A stretch of DNA of 64,000 nt, taken from assembly GCA_019635755.1 (NCBI GenBank), contig JAHBYW010000004.1:408501-472500 (forward strand). The letters run 5' to 3'. A program made the position numbers and the translations under genes. How positions within the stretch are numbered: position 1 is the first letter of the stretch; the number at the start of each line of letters is the position of its first letter. This document shows positions 1-7,729 of this stretch, piece by piece. Source of the stretch: Rhizobiaceae bacterium (GTDB lineage Bacteria > Pseudomonadota > Alphaproteobacteria > Rhizobiales > Rhizobiaceae). The notes under the pieces were generated by a model, which worked only from the letters and a program-made list of their open reading frames with translations, made no database searches and had not been told where the DNA came from.

Positions 1-1
1 G

Positions 2-634
2 ACCTACCGCGAGTACGCACGCGACATCCACGGCTCGGGCAAGCATCTGCTGGACCTCATCAACGAAATCCTCGACCTGTCCCGCATCGAGGCCGGCCGC
101 TACCAGCTGAACGAGGAGCCTGTCTCTCTGCTCGCGGTGGTGGAGGATTGCTGCCACATGATGGAGCTCAAGGCCCGCAACAAGGACATTCGCGTCTTGC
201 AGCATTTCGAGCCGGCGATGCCGCGCGTGTTCGCCGACGAGCGGGCTCTGAGGCAGATCACGCTGAACCTCCTCTCCAACGCCGTGAAGTTCACGCCGAC
301 CGGAGGTGAAATCCTGGTGCGCGTCGGCTGGACCGCCGGCGGCGGCCAGTATCTTTCCGTCCGTGACAACGGTCCCGGAATACCGCCAGACGAGATCCCG
401 GTGGTGCTCTCCGCTTTCGGCCAGGGTTCCATCGCGATCAAGAGCGCGGAACAGGGCACGGGCCTCGGCCTGCCCATCGTGCAGGGCCTCGTGGCCATGC
501 ATGGCGGCGAGTTCGAACTTCACTCCAAGATGCGCGAGGGCACCGAGGCCATCGCCATCCTGCCCGCCACCCGCGTGATGGAAGCGCTGCCCGCGATCCC
601 GACGCCTGCGGCGGCGGGCGGGCGGCGCAGGTAG
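2..634 (+). CDS. Sensor histidine kinase, 3' part only
   Basis: This is the C-terminal 210 residues of a signal-transducing histidine kinase; the gene begins before the window, and the frame is open from base 2. The first ~38 residues are the second helix of a HisKA dimerisation domain (LLDLINEILDLSRIEAG). The HATPase domain follows, with an N box (ITLNLLSNAVKFTP), a G1 box (VRDNGPGIPP) and a G2 box (GTGLGLPIVQG). The phosphorylated His lies upstream and is not seen. The protein stops soon after the ATPase domain, so no receiver domain is fused at the C-terminus. The helix-2 sequence resembles PleC/DivJ/PdhS-type alphaproteobacterial kinases, but without the sensory half the signal and the exact kinase cannot be assigned. 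It converges on cobT. Confidence 0.9.
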   Translation, partial: TYREYARDIHGSGKHLLDLINEILDLSRIEAGRYQLNEEPVSLLAVVEDCCHMMELKARNKDIRVLQHFEPAMPRVFADERALRQITLNLLSNAVKFTPTGGEILVRVGWTAGGGQYLSVRDNGPGIPPDEIPVVLSAFGQGSIAIKSAEQGTGLGLPIVQGLVAMHGGEFELHSKMREGTEAIAILPATRVMEALPAIPTPAAAGGRRR

Positions 635-680
635 CAGATACGAAGTCAGGCTTCACCACGCCGCCGGTAGATACTTCGAC

Positions 681-760
681 CTCCTCTCCGTCATGCTTCG
701 CGTGACACTGCTCCCCGGATCGCTGGGAGAAAGGTGGTGAGAGCAAAGCCCGTGACGGAG
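681..760. repeat. Inverted repeat between convergent genes
   Basis: CTCCGTCA (686-693) is matched by TGACGGAG (753-760) across about 60 nt, in the gap between the convergent histidine kinase and cobT genes. No T-tract follows the right arm. It may be a decayed intergenic palindrome or a weak bidirectional terminator; no function is shown. Confidence 0.35.
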
Positions 761-765
761 GGGGT

Positions 766-1776
766 TTAGCCGACACCGTTTCGCGGCAGCGCTGCGACCA
801 TGCCCGAATAGGTCAATGCCGCCGCCTTGACGACACCAGCTGCGAGCGCAGCGCCGGTACCCTCGCCGTGGTGCATGCCGAGATCGAGCAGCGGCCTCAG
901 CCCCAGCCGTTCGACCAGCCGGTGATGCCCCGGCTCCGCCGAGACATGCGCCAGCAGGCAGTGGTCGAGCGCGGCCGTGTTGGCGGCGTGGAGCACCGCA
1001 GCCGCAGCCGTCGCAGCGAAGCCGTCGAGCACCACCGGCACCGACTGCGCCCGCGCCGCGAGGATTGCACCGGCAATGGCCGCGAACTCTCGGCCGCCCA
1101 GCCGACGCAGCACGTCCAGCGGGTCAACGAGCTGGCCGGCATGGACTGCCAGCGCGCGGTCGACGATCTCCGCCTTGCGCCGGATCATCGGCTCGCCCGC
1201 GCCCGATCCCGGTCCGACCCAGTCCGCGCCCTTGCCGCCGAACAGCGCCGCGCACAATGCCGCCGCCACTGTCGAGTTGCCGACCCCGAGTTCGCCGATG
1301 ACCAGCACATCCGCCCGCTCCGCCACGGCCTCCATGCCGAAGGCAATCGTCGCCGCACAGCCGCGCGCGTCGAGGGCGGCGGCCTCAGCGATGTCGGCCG
1401 TCGGCAGGTCGAGCGCGAGGTCGAAGACCTTCAGCGCCAGGTCGTAGGCGAGGCAGAGCTGGTTGATCGCCGCACCACCGGCTGCGGCGAGCTCGACGCC
1501 GGCCTGCGTGGCGATGACCGAGCGCGGCGAGATGCCGTGTCGCGCGACGCCGTGATTGCCCGCGAAGATCGCGACCTGCACGCGGTTGGCCACCGGCGGC
1601 CGGCCGCTCCAGCGCGCCAGCCATGCCGCGATGTCCTCCAGCCGCCCGAGCGACCCGGCCGGCTTGGCCATGCGAGCGAAATTGTCCCGCACGCGCTTCT
1701 CCGCCTCCGCGTCACCGGCAGGCAGGTCGCGCAGCAGGTCGCGGACATCGTCGAGGGGGGAGCGTGGATCGGCCAT
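766..1776 (-). CDS. cobT: Nicotinate-nucleotide--dimethylbenzimidazole phosphoribosyltransferase
   Basis: CobT moves phosphoribose from nicotinate mononucleotide to 5,6-dimethylbenzimidazole, making the alpha-ribazole phosphate used for the lower ligand of cobalamin (called CobU in the aerobic-pathway nomenclature). The 336-residue length is normal. Family landmarks are KPAGSLGRLE near the N-terminus, FAGNHGVARHGISP, the glycine-rich GELGVGNST, and HHGEGTGAAL near the C-terminus, which carries the catalytic glutamate. An in-frame ATG 36 nt upstream exists, but MADPRSPLDD gives the usual family N-terminus. No cobalamin riboswitch is visible upstream, and no other cob gene lies nearby in the window. 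It diverges from the DUF1289 gene. Confidence 0.93.
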   Translation of the reverse strand: MADPRSPLDDVRDLLRDLPAGDAEAEKRVRDNFARMAKPAGSLGRLEDIAAWLARWSGRPPVANRVQVAIFAGNHGVARHGISPRSVIATQAGVELAAAGGAAINQLCLAYDLALKVFDLALDLPTADIAEAAALDARGCAATIAFGMEAVAERADVLVIGELGVGNSTVAAALCAALFGGKGADWVGPGSGAGEPMIRRKAEIVDRALAVHAGQLVDPLDVLRRLGGREFAAIAGAILAARAQSVPVVLDGFAATAAAAVLHAANTAALDHCLLAHVSAEPGHHRLVERLGLRPLLDLGMHHGEGTGAALAAGVVKAAALTYSGMVAALPRNGVG

Positions 1777-1892
1777 GGCCGGTCGCCTATGGCATCGGCT
1801 GACGATGTGCAACGGCTTGGCGATCGCCCCGCAATGCCGTTCCGCTCGCCCGCTTGCATCCCGCCCCGCCCTGCCCCATGTCTGGGCGGATC

Positions 1893-2126
1893 ATGACGCT
1901 CATCGAATCCCCCTGCATCCTGGTCTGCTCGATCGACCTGAACACCGGCTACTGCTTCGGATGCGGCCGCACGCGCGACGAGATTTCGGGTTGGATCGGC
2001 ATGACGCCGGACGAGCGCCGGACGATCATGACGACACTGCCCGCGCGGCTGGAAACCGTCGAGCGCCGCCCCCGCCGCGAGACGCGCCGCGCCCGCATGG
2101 CGCGCGAGCGCGCCGCCGGCGAATGA
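1893..2126 (+). CDS. DUF1289 small cysteine-motif protein
   Basis: A 77-residue protein of the DUF1289 family. The conserved core is SPCILVCSIDLNTGYCFGCG followed by RTRDEISGW, giving the four cysteines (CxxxC, then CxxC) expected of a small metal-binding motif. The C-terminal tail is rich in Arg and Glu. The biochemical role of the family is not established. I chose the ATG giving MTLIESPC; ATGs at 1854 and 1878 are in frame upstream but would add a proline-rich leader not typical of the family. The next gene starts 11 nt downstream, so the two are probably co-transcribed. Confidence 0.85.
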   Translation: MTLIESPCILVCSIDLNTGYCFGCGRTRDEISGWIGMTPDERRTIMTTLPARLETVERRPRRETRRARMARERAAGE

Positions 2127-2136
2127 GCGCGACCGG

Positions 2137-2844
2137 ATGAGCGGCCGCGGCTTCTGGATCGTCGCGGCGCTGATCGGCGGCGGTTTGATCCTGCTCATCG
2201 TCAACGATTCGTCCGGCCAGACCTTCGGCCTGCCGAACAGCGCCTTCGCCACGACGCTCTATCTCGGCATCTGGGCCGGCGTCCTGGCCGTCGGCATCCT
2301 CGGTTCGCGCCAGCGCCTCGGCGACGTAGCGCGCAACCTGGCGCTCTGGCTGCTCATCGCGCTGGTGCTGGTTGCCGGCTACCAGTACCGCTACGAGCTC
2401 CAGGATGTGCTGAGCCGCGTCACCGCCGGGCTGGTCCCGGGCAGTCCGCTGTCCGTCGGGGACGGCAATGGCGGCACGGTCGTGATGATCGACAAATCGC
2501 CGAACGGCCATTTCGAGGCACGGGCTGGCGTCAATGAGACGACGATCACCTTCATGATCGATACCGGCGCGTCGAGCACCGTGCTGACGGAGGCCGACGC
2601 GCGCCGCGCCGGGTATGACCCGGCGGCGCTCAGCTATGCCGTGCCGATCTCGACCGCCAACGGCACCGCGACCGCGGCCCACGTCACGGCAGACCGCATC
2701 GCCGTCGGCGCCATCGAGCGCCGCAACGTGCCGATGCTGGTCGTGCAGCCCGGCATGCTCGACCAGAGCCTGCTCGGCATGAATTTCATCGGCACCCTGT
2801 CTGGCTTCGACGTCCGCGGCGACCGGCTCATCCTCCGGGACTGA
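2137..2844 (+). CDS. Membrane-anchored retropepsin-like aspartic protease (TIGR02281 type)
   Basis: A 235-residue clan AA aspartic protease. The N-terminal third holds two hydrophobic segments (about residues 5-25 and 42-70), which should anchor the protein in the inner membrane. A retropepsin-like domain follows, with the active-site motif FMIDTGASST near residues 142-151 and LLGMNFIGTL near the C-terminus. A single DTG motif implies that the enzyme works as a homodimer, as in retroviral proteases. Substrates are unknown for this family. The gene follows DUF1289 closely and converges on the broken YCII gene. Confidence 0.88.
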   Translation: MSGRGFWIVAALIGGGLILLIVNDSSGQTFGLPNSAFATTLYLGIWAGVLAVGILGSRQRLGDVARNLALWLLIALVLVAGYQYRYELQDVLSRVTAGLVPGSPLSVGDGNGGTVVMIDKSPNGHFEARAGVNETTITFMIDTGASSTVLTEADARRAGYDPAALSYAVPISTANGTATAAHVTADRIAVGAIERRNVPMLVVQPGMLDQSLLGMNFIGTLSGFDVRGDRLILRD

Positions 2845-2888
2845 TCCCCGACGACGGCCGCGCTGCTCTGTCCTTCCGGCCGCGACGG

Positions 2889-3220
2889 CTACGAAGGCTC
2901 TTCAAGCGGCCAGACCTCCACGACGCCATGCGCGACGGCGCAGGGCGTCTTCGAGACAGGTCGACAGCCGCCGAAAGGTCCGCCGCCTCGATGATCGCGA
3001 AACCGGCCACCGGCAGAGACGACTGCATGAACGGACCATCCAGCGTTTCCACCCCGGCCGCGGCCGGATTGCGCACCTGGACGGGCTTGCCGGCGATCCC
3101 CATCACGACGCCCGCCTTCTGCAGCCTCGCATCATGGGCATGAGCGGCATCGCGGATGCCCGCCGGCGTCCGCTCGTAGCCGGCCTCGTCGCCGTAACCG
3201 ATGGTTATGAATCTGGGCAT
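2889..3220 (-). pseudogene. YCII-domain protein, frameshifted near its 3' end
   Basis: Reading from ATG at 3220, which has a GGGAG ribosome site upstream, gives a typical YCII/DGPF-type domain: MPRFITIGYGDEAGYERT, then LDGPF, then GFAIIEAADLSAAVDL. After AAVDL (about base 2958) the frame runs into Arg/Ser-rich non-family sequence and stops only at 2828. Shifting by one base restores a family-like ending (SKTPCAVAHGVVEVWPLEEPS) with a TAG at 2889-2891, and a protein of about 110 residues. The simplest reading is loss of one nucleotide around 2955-2961. It could be a real pseudogene or a sequencing/assembly error. The function of YCII proteins is mostly unknown; some are related to muconolactone isomerase-like folds. 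Confidence 0.8.
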
Positions 3221-3301
3221 GGCATCGCTCCCTTGCAGTGTCCTTACATGGATCACCGCACGTGAAGGTCCATGTCGGACGTCGCTGCGGCTCAGCGACG
3301 G

Positions 3302-4123
3302 TCAGACCAGGCTGATGAAGAACCGCGCAGCGACGAAGAGGCAGAAAAGCCCGAACCCGATCTCCAGCTGCCGCTTTGGCAGCGCATGCGCGATCCTGAC
3401 GCCGTAGGGCGTGACGATCAGCGCGATCGGCAGGATCAGCGCGAAGGCGATCCAGTTGACGAAGCCGGTCGATGCGACCGGCAGCAGCGGATTGCCCCAG
3501 CCCGCCCAGATGTAGCCGATCGTGCCGGGGATCGCGATCAGCACGCCGACGCCCGACGACGTCGCCACCGCCTGATGCATCGGCCGTCCGTAGAGCGTCA
3601 TGAAGGTGTTGTTCATGACGCCGCCGCCGATGCCCATCAATGTCGAGAAGAAGCCGATGACGAGCCCGATGATCCAGCGCCACGGATTCCCCGGAATGTC
3701 GGCGCCGAGCCGCCAGCTGTCCCGGTTGAACACCAGCCTCAGCCCGACCACCAGCGCGATGCAGGCAAAGACGATGCGCAGGCCCTCGCTCGAGATGGAG
3801 GCGGCCACGAGGGACGCCAGCACGACGCCGATGGGCACGGGCACGTAGAAGGAGCGCAACAGGTCCATGTCGACCACGCCCTTGGCTTTGTGCGCCGTGA
3901 AGGAGCGGATCGAGGTGGGGATGATCAGCGCCAGCGACGTGCCGACCGCGAGGTGCATCCGGATCTCGACCGGAATGTCGAGGACGTCGAGGAACTGGTA
4001 GAAGACCGGCACCAGCACCGCGCCGCCGCCGATCCCGAAAATGCCGGCCAGCAGGCCCGAAACCACGCCCGAGAAGATCGCTGCGAGCGCCAGTCCGACG
4101 ATCGCGTAGGTGCTGATGTCCAT
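3302..4123 (-). CDS. TauE/SafE (TSUP) family sulfite/organic-anion exporter
   Basis: A 273-residue polytopic membrane protein with about eight hydrophobic segments in two repeated halves. Each half carries the family's glycine signature: FGIGGGAVLVPVF near residue 30 and LMGIGGGVMNN in the middle. The family moves sulfite, sulfoacetate, taurine-derived anions or other small anions across the inner membrane. Nothing in the neighbourhood (dusA upstream, the broken YCII gene downstream) indicates the substrate here. The length is normal for the family. Confidence 0.9.
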   Translation of the reverse strand: MDISTYAIVGLALAAIFSGVVSGLLAGIFGIGGGAVLVPVFYQFLDVLDIPVEIRMHLAVGTSLALIIPTSIRSFTAHKAKGVVDMDLLRSFYVPVPIGVVLASLVAASISSEGLRIVFACIALVVGLRLVFNRDSWRLGADIPGNPWRWIIGLVIGFFSTLMGIGGGVMNNTFMTLYGRPMHQAVATSSGVGVLIAIPGTIGYIWAGWGNPLLPVASTGFVNWIAFALILPIALIVTPYGVRIAHALPKRQLEIGFGLFCLFVAARFFISLV

Positions 4124-4266
4124 GCAGGCAATCCGGACGGGTTCGGCCGGCGACTGAGTGCCGCCGGCTGGACACCGTGGCTAGACCCGCTCGCTGCCGA
4201 AGTAAACCCGCCGGCCGGGCCACGACCTCGTCAACGATCCGGCCACGGATCGGCGTCTGCACGGGT

Positions 4267-5265
4267 TCAGGCGGCGCTCGGCACCGCTTCGAGGTCGACG
4301 GCAGCAAATGCCGCGCGGATCACGTCGGGCCCGGCGTCGGCGCGCGTGGCCTCCGTCGAGAGCATCTGCCGCCAGCGCCGCGCACCTGGCAGCCCGTGGA
4401 ACAGCCCCGTCATATGCCGCGTGACGTGCACGAGGCGTCCGCCGGCCGCGATGTGCCCGGCGGCATGGTCGCACATCGCCTCGACGATGGCCGCCCAGTC
4501 CGTCGGTGCCGCCGGCTCGCCGTGGACCGCAGCGTCGACGCCGGCAAGCATGCCCGGCGTCTGGTAGGCGGCACGCCCGAGCATCACGCCGTCAACGTGA
4601 TTCAGATGATGAAGCGTCTCGTCCAGCGTCTGAATGCCGCCGTTGATGCCAATGAATCGATTCGGATTTTTCTCCTTGAGGCGATAGACGCGCCGGTAGT
4701 CCAGCGGCGGAATGTCCCGGTTTTCCTTGGGCGACAGCCCCTCCAGCCATGCCTTGCGCGCATGCACCCAGAGCGCGTCGGCGCCCGCGGCGAACACGCC
4801 GTCCGCCACCGCGTCCAGCGCCGTTTCCGTGTCCTGCTCGTCGACGCCCAGCCGGCACTTCACCGACACGGGAATGGCAACCGCGGCCTTCATTGCCGCG
4901 ACGCAGTCGGCGACCAGCACCGGTGTCTTCATGAGGCAGGCCCCGAACGTGCCGGACTGCACCCGGTCCGACGGGCAGCCGACATTCAGGTTGATCTCGT
5001 CATAGCCGAAACCCTCGCCGATCCGCGCTGCTTCGGCGAGCTTCGCCGGATCGGAGCCGCCGAGCTGCAGCGCGACCGGGTGTTCCGACGGGTCGAAGCC
5101 GAGCAGCCGGTCACGCTGGCCGCGGATGACCGCATCCGCCACCACCATCTCGGTGTAAAGCAGCGACCGGCGCGTCAGCCTGCGGTGGAAGAACCGGCAG
5201 TGCCGGTCCGTCCAGTCCATCATCGGCGCGACGGAAATGACCGGAGCACGGCTGCTCACGGACAT
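4267..5265 (-). CDS. dusA: tRNA-dihydrouridine(20/20a) synthase
   Basis: DusA is an FMN- and NADPH-dependent enzyme that reduces uridine 20/20a in the D-loop of tRNAs. The 332-residue protein opens with SVAPMMDWTDRHCRFFHR, the FMN-binding strand of the DUS TIM barrel, and shows INLNVGCPSDRVQSGTFGACLM, where the second Cys is the catalytic proton donor, then GINGGIQ and GRAAYQTP phosphate-binding loops. MxxWTDRH and HVTRHMTGLF favour DusA over DusB or DusC. I chose MSVSSRAP as the start because it gives the usual short leader; an upstream in-frame ATG at 5328 would add 21 residues. Confidence 0.93.
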   Translation of the reverse strand: MSVSSRAPVISVAPMMDWTDRHCRFFHRRLTRRSLLYTEMVVADAVIRGQRDRLLGFDPSEHPVALQLGGSDPAKLAEAARIGEGFGYDEINLNVGCPSDRVQSGTFGACLMKTPVLVADCVAAMKAAVAIPVSVKCRLGVDEQDTETALDAVADGVFAAGADALWVHARKAWLEGLSPKENRDIPPLDYRRVYRLKEKNPNRFIGINGGIQTLDETLHHLNHVDGVMLGRAAYQTPGMLAGVDAAVHGEPAAPTDWAAIVEAMCDHAAGHIAAGGRLVHVTRHMTGLFHGLPGARRWRQMLSTEATRADAGPDVIRAAFAAVDLEAVPSAA

Positions 5266-5507
5266 GTCATAGAGATGGGCTGCGCGGTCAGTGCTCACAG
5301 TGTTGTCGCCGAAAATGGCCTTTTTCACATTCTTGCAGAAAGTTGCGGCCCATTGCTGCGCACGAAGCGGTCTGCAGCGACAGGCACTTAGCTACTAGGG
5401 CGCGCAAGGACAAGAAGCCGTGGTGCCTGACCAGAGGTGCGTACCGACGACGCCTTGTACAAAATTGGTCGACGGTACACCATCGCAAGCAGTCAGGAGG
5501 TCGCGGG

Positions 5508-6701
5508 ATGGCGATGCGCGGTGTACTCGCAGGCTTCATTGTTCTGATGTTCGCTTGTCCCGCGACCGCGGGAGCGGAGACCATCCAGGACGCGCGATCG
5601 TCCAGTCCGGACGGCGGCAAGACGGCTGCAGCCAAGCTTTCAATCGCGCCTGGGGCCGACGTTTCGGCGATCAGCTTTGCACCCGACGGAGCAACTCTGC
5701 TGATCCGCGCAGGGTTGGACGTGTCGGTCTGGAACGCATCTTCAGGTGCGCGCATGCCCGCTCCGACGGGCGAGGTCTGGGAAGCGGCCTACTCGGCAGA
5801 CGGGAGCGAAATATTCACGATTCTGGACGAAGGCGTTCGGAGTTGGGACGCGTTGAGCGGCAAACCGACCGGCACGCTGGTCGAAACGGAAAATGGCAGG
5901 CACATCGCCATCGATCCGACAGGCGGTCGCTTTGCTGTCAGCGGCTTCAGAAACGTAGTTTCCCTCTGGGATGCCCGAACCAGGAAGCTCGTGGCCCAAC
6001 TTGCTCACGACGAAACGTTCCAGGCATGGATCGAATACGACACCTGGGGAGCCGGCATGGAGTACCGGGTCCAAGAGGTTCCTGTCTCGATAACCAGCAC
6101 CCGTTTTTCGCCCGACGGCAGGGCCGTGCTGACCACGGCAGAGGACGGCAAGGCAAAAATCTGGGATGCGACGACGGGCGAGCCTCTGCAATCGCGGCAT
6201 TTCGGGGGAACACTCCACGAAAGTGCGTGGTCGAACGACAACACGCGGGCGGCTTTCCTTACTGAAATGGGCCCATTGAGCACTTCGGGAGGCCCAGTCT
6301 GGAGCGGGGCCAGCAAAGCCTTGGTGTGGAACCTGCACTCTGGTGAGCTTGTGTACCTGGACTATGCCGATCCCCTCACGAAGCTCCTCATCTCGCCCGA
6401 CGGCAGGGTCGTCGCCACCATCGGATATGACAAGGACGTCAAACTCTGGAACAGCGACACCGGCGCGGCCATCGGAGTCATCCCGCACCTCGTCGCCGCC
6501 ATGATGTTCGTGCCTGGAAAGCCAGCACGCCTCGCCACGGTATCGTCGGACGGGGTGCGCATCTGGGATGCCGCCACGGCGACCTTGATCGGCCATGCCA
6601 GTGATGCTCACGAACAGATCGGGCCCATCGCGGTCTCCCCGGATGGCACGAGACTGGCGATCGCAAATGGCACCGTCGTGAACGTAACGCCCTTGCCATA
6701 G
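5508..6701 (+). CDS. Exported WD40-type beta-propeller protein
   Basis: A 397-residue protein with an apparent signal peptide (MAMRGVLAGFIVLMFACPATAGAE; cleavage expected after ATAGA), so it is predicted to act in the periplasm. The rest is WD40-like units, each with an (A/S)PDG-type turn and ending VxxWDAxTG: for example SVWNASSGA, RSWDALSGK, SLWDARTRK, KIWDATTGE, LVWNLHSGE, KLWNSDTGA and RIWDAATAT. Seven or eight blades make a closed propeller. Such propellers are usually protein-docking platforms; no enzyme motif is seen. Start 5508 is supported by AGGAGG at 5495-5500. The gene stands alone between dusA and the SDR gene, and its base composition looks less GC-rich than its neighbours, which may indicate transfer. 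Confidence 0.85.
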   Translation: MAMRGVLAGFIVLMFACPATAGAETIQDARSSSPDGGKTAAAKLSIAPGADVSAISFAPDGATLLIRAGLDVSVWNASSGARMPAPTGEVWEAAYSADGSEIFTILDEGVRSWDALSGKPTGTLVETENGRHIAIDPTGGRFAVSGFRNVVSLWDARTRKLVAQLAHDETFQAWIEYDTWGAGMEYRVQEVPVSITSTRFSPDGRAVLTTAEDGKAKIWDATTGEPLQSRHFGGTLHESAWSNDNTRAAFLTEMGPLSTSGGPVWSGASKALVWNLHSGELVYLDYADPLTKLLISPDGRVVATIGYDKDVKLWNSDTGAAIGVIPHLVAAMMFVPGKPARLATVSSDGVRIWDAATATLIGHASDAHEQIGPIAVSPDGTRLAIANGTVVNVTPLP

Positions 6702-6840
6702 GCATCGGCCAACAACGGCGGCCGATGGTGGCAGCCGCAGAGCCAGCCGACACTGGCGACGTCTCCCGCACAATCGTGCGCAACGTTTGCGCCGACCCCT
6801 ATTTGTCTGATAATTGCGCCGGTCTGGGGGAGGACACGAC

Positions 6841-7605
6841 ATGGATCTGTTCAGCTTGAAGGGCGACGCGGCACTGGTCACCGGCGCGGGCAGCGGCATC
6901 GGCCGGGCGATCGCCATCGGCCTGGCGGAAGCCGGCGCGGATGTCTGCTGTTTCGGCCACGGGTCGAAGGGCGGATTGGCGGAGACGGCGGCGGCGATCG
7001 TCGCGCTCGGGCGGAAGGCAATCGCCATCGAGGGCAGCGTGACGTCGGAGGCAGACCTCGCCGCAGCGGTGGCAGCCACCGAAAAGAACCTGGGCCCCCT
7101 CACCGTCGCGGTCAACAATGCCGGCATCGGCGGCGCCGGCGCGGCGGAGACGCTGCCGCTCGAAACCTGGAACCGTCTCTACGACATCAATGTCGGCGGC
7201 GTGTTTCTGTCCTGCCAGGCCGAGGCACGCGTCATGCTGCCGCGCGGCCGCGGCTCCATCATCAATGTTGCGTCGATGTCCGGCTCCATCGTCAACCGCG
7301 ACCTCTTCCAGGCCCACTACAACTCGTCCAAGGCCGCCGTGATCCACATGTCGAAGAGCCTTGCGATGGAGTGGGCGCCGCAGGGCATCCGCGTCAACTC
7401 TCTGAGCCCCGGCTACACGTTGACCCCGATGAACAAGCGTCCCGAGGTCGCCGACCAGGTGAAGGTGTTCAAGCGCGACACGCCGCTTGGCCGCATGGCG
7501 GAGCCGGAGGAGATGGTCGGCCCCTCGGTGTTCCTGGCCAGCCGCGCCTCGTCCTACGTCACCGGCATCGATCTGATCGTCGACGGCGGGTTCGTCGTCT
7601 GGTGA
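6841..7605 (+). CDS. SDR family NAD(P)-dependent oxidoreductase
   Basis: A 254-residue classical short-chain dehydrogenase/reductase. The Rossmann motif is VTGAGSGIGRAIA (about residues 13-25), followed by NNAGIGG, the active-site INVASMSG serine and YNSSK (the Tyr-xxx-Lys pair). The C-terminal VNSLSPGYTLTP and GIDLIVDGGF are standard. Sequence style is closest to sugar- and polyol-alcohol dehydrogenases, but the substrate cannot be read from sequence. Start 6841 is preceded by GGGGGAGGA. It lies 124 nt before an aldehyde dehydrogenase gene on the same strand; together they could oxidise an alcohol to an acid, which is inference. Confidence 0.9.
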   Translation: MDLFSLKGDAALVTGAGSGIGRAIAIGLAEAGADVCCFGHGSKGGLAETAAAIVALGRKAIAIEGSVTSEADLAAAVAATEKNLGPLTVAVNNAGIGGAGAAETLPLETWNRLYDINVGGVFLSCQAEARVMLPRGRGSIINVASMSGSIVNRDLFQAHYNSSKAAVIHMSKSLAMEWAPQGIRVNSLSPGYTLTPMNKRPEVADQVKVFKRDTPLGRMAEPEEMVGPSVFLASRASSYVTGIDLIVDGGFVVW

Positions 7606-7729
7606 CCTCCCCGCGTCGATGTCGCAATCCTGGCCCCGTCTTGCGCCGTTTCAGGCCATACCCATATCCGGCCTGACCTGATAGAGGCCGTCCCGTTCCG
7701 CCGGACGGCTCGCGAAAGAGGGACCGCAC

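Noticed and set aside
868..1896. Long frame antisense to cobT
   Set aside because: Arg/His-rich shadow of a clear cobT; no ribosome site or family signature.
5343..5507. N-terminal extension of the WD40 propeller protein
   Set aside because: The added residues would precede the signal peptide, and AGGAGG at 5495-5500 supports the start at 5508.
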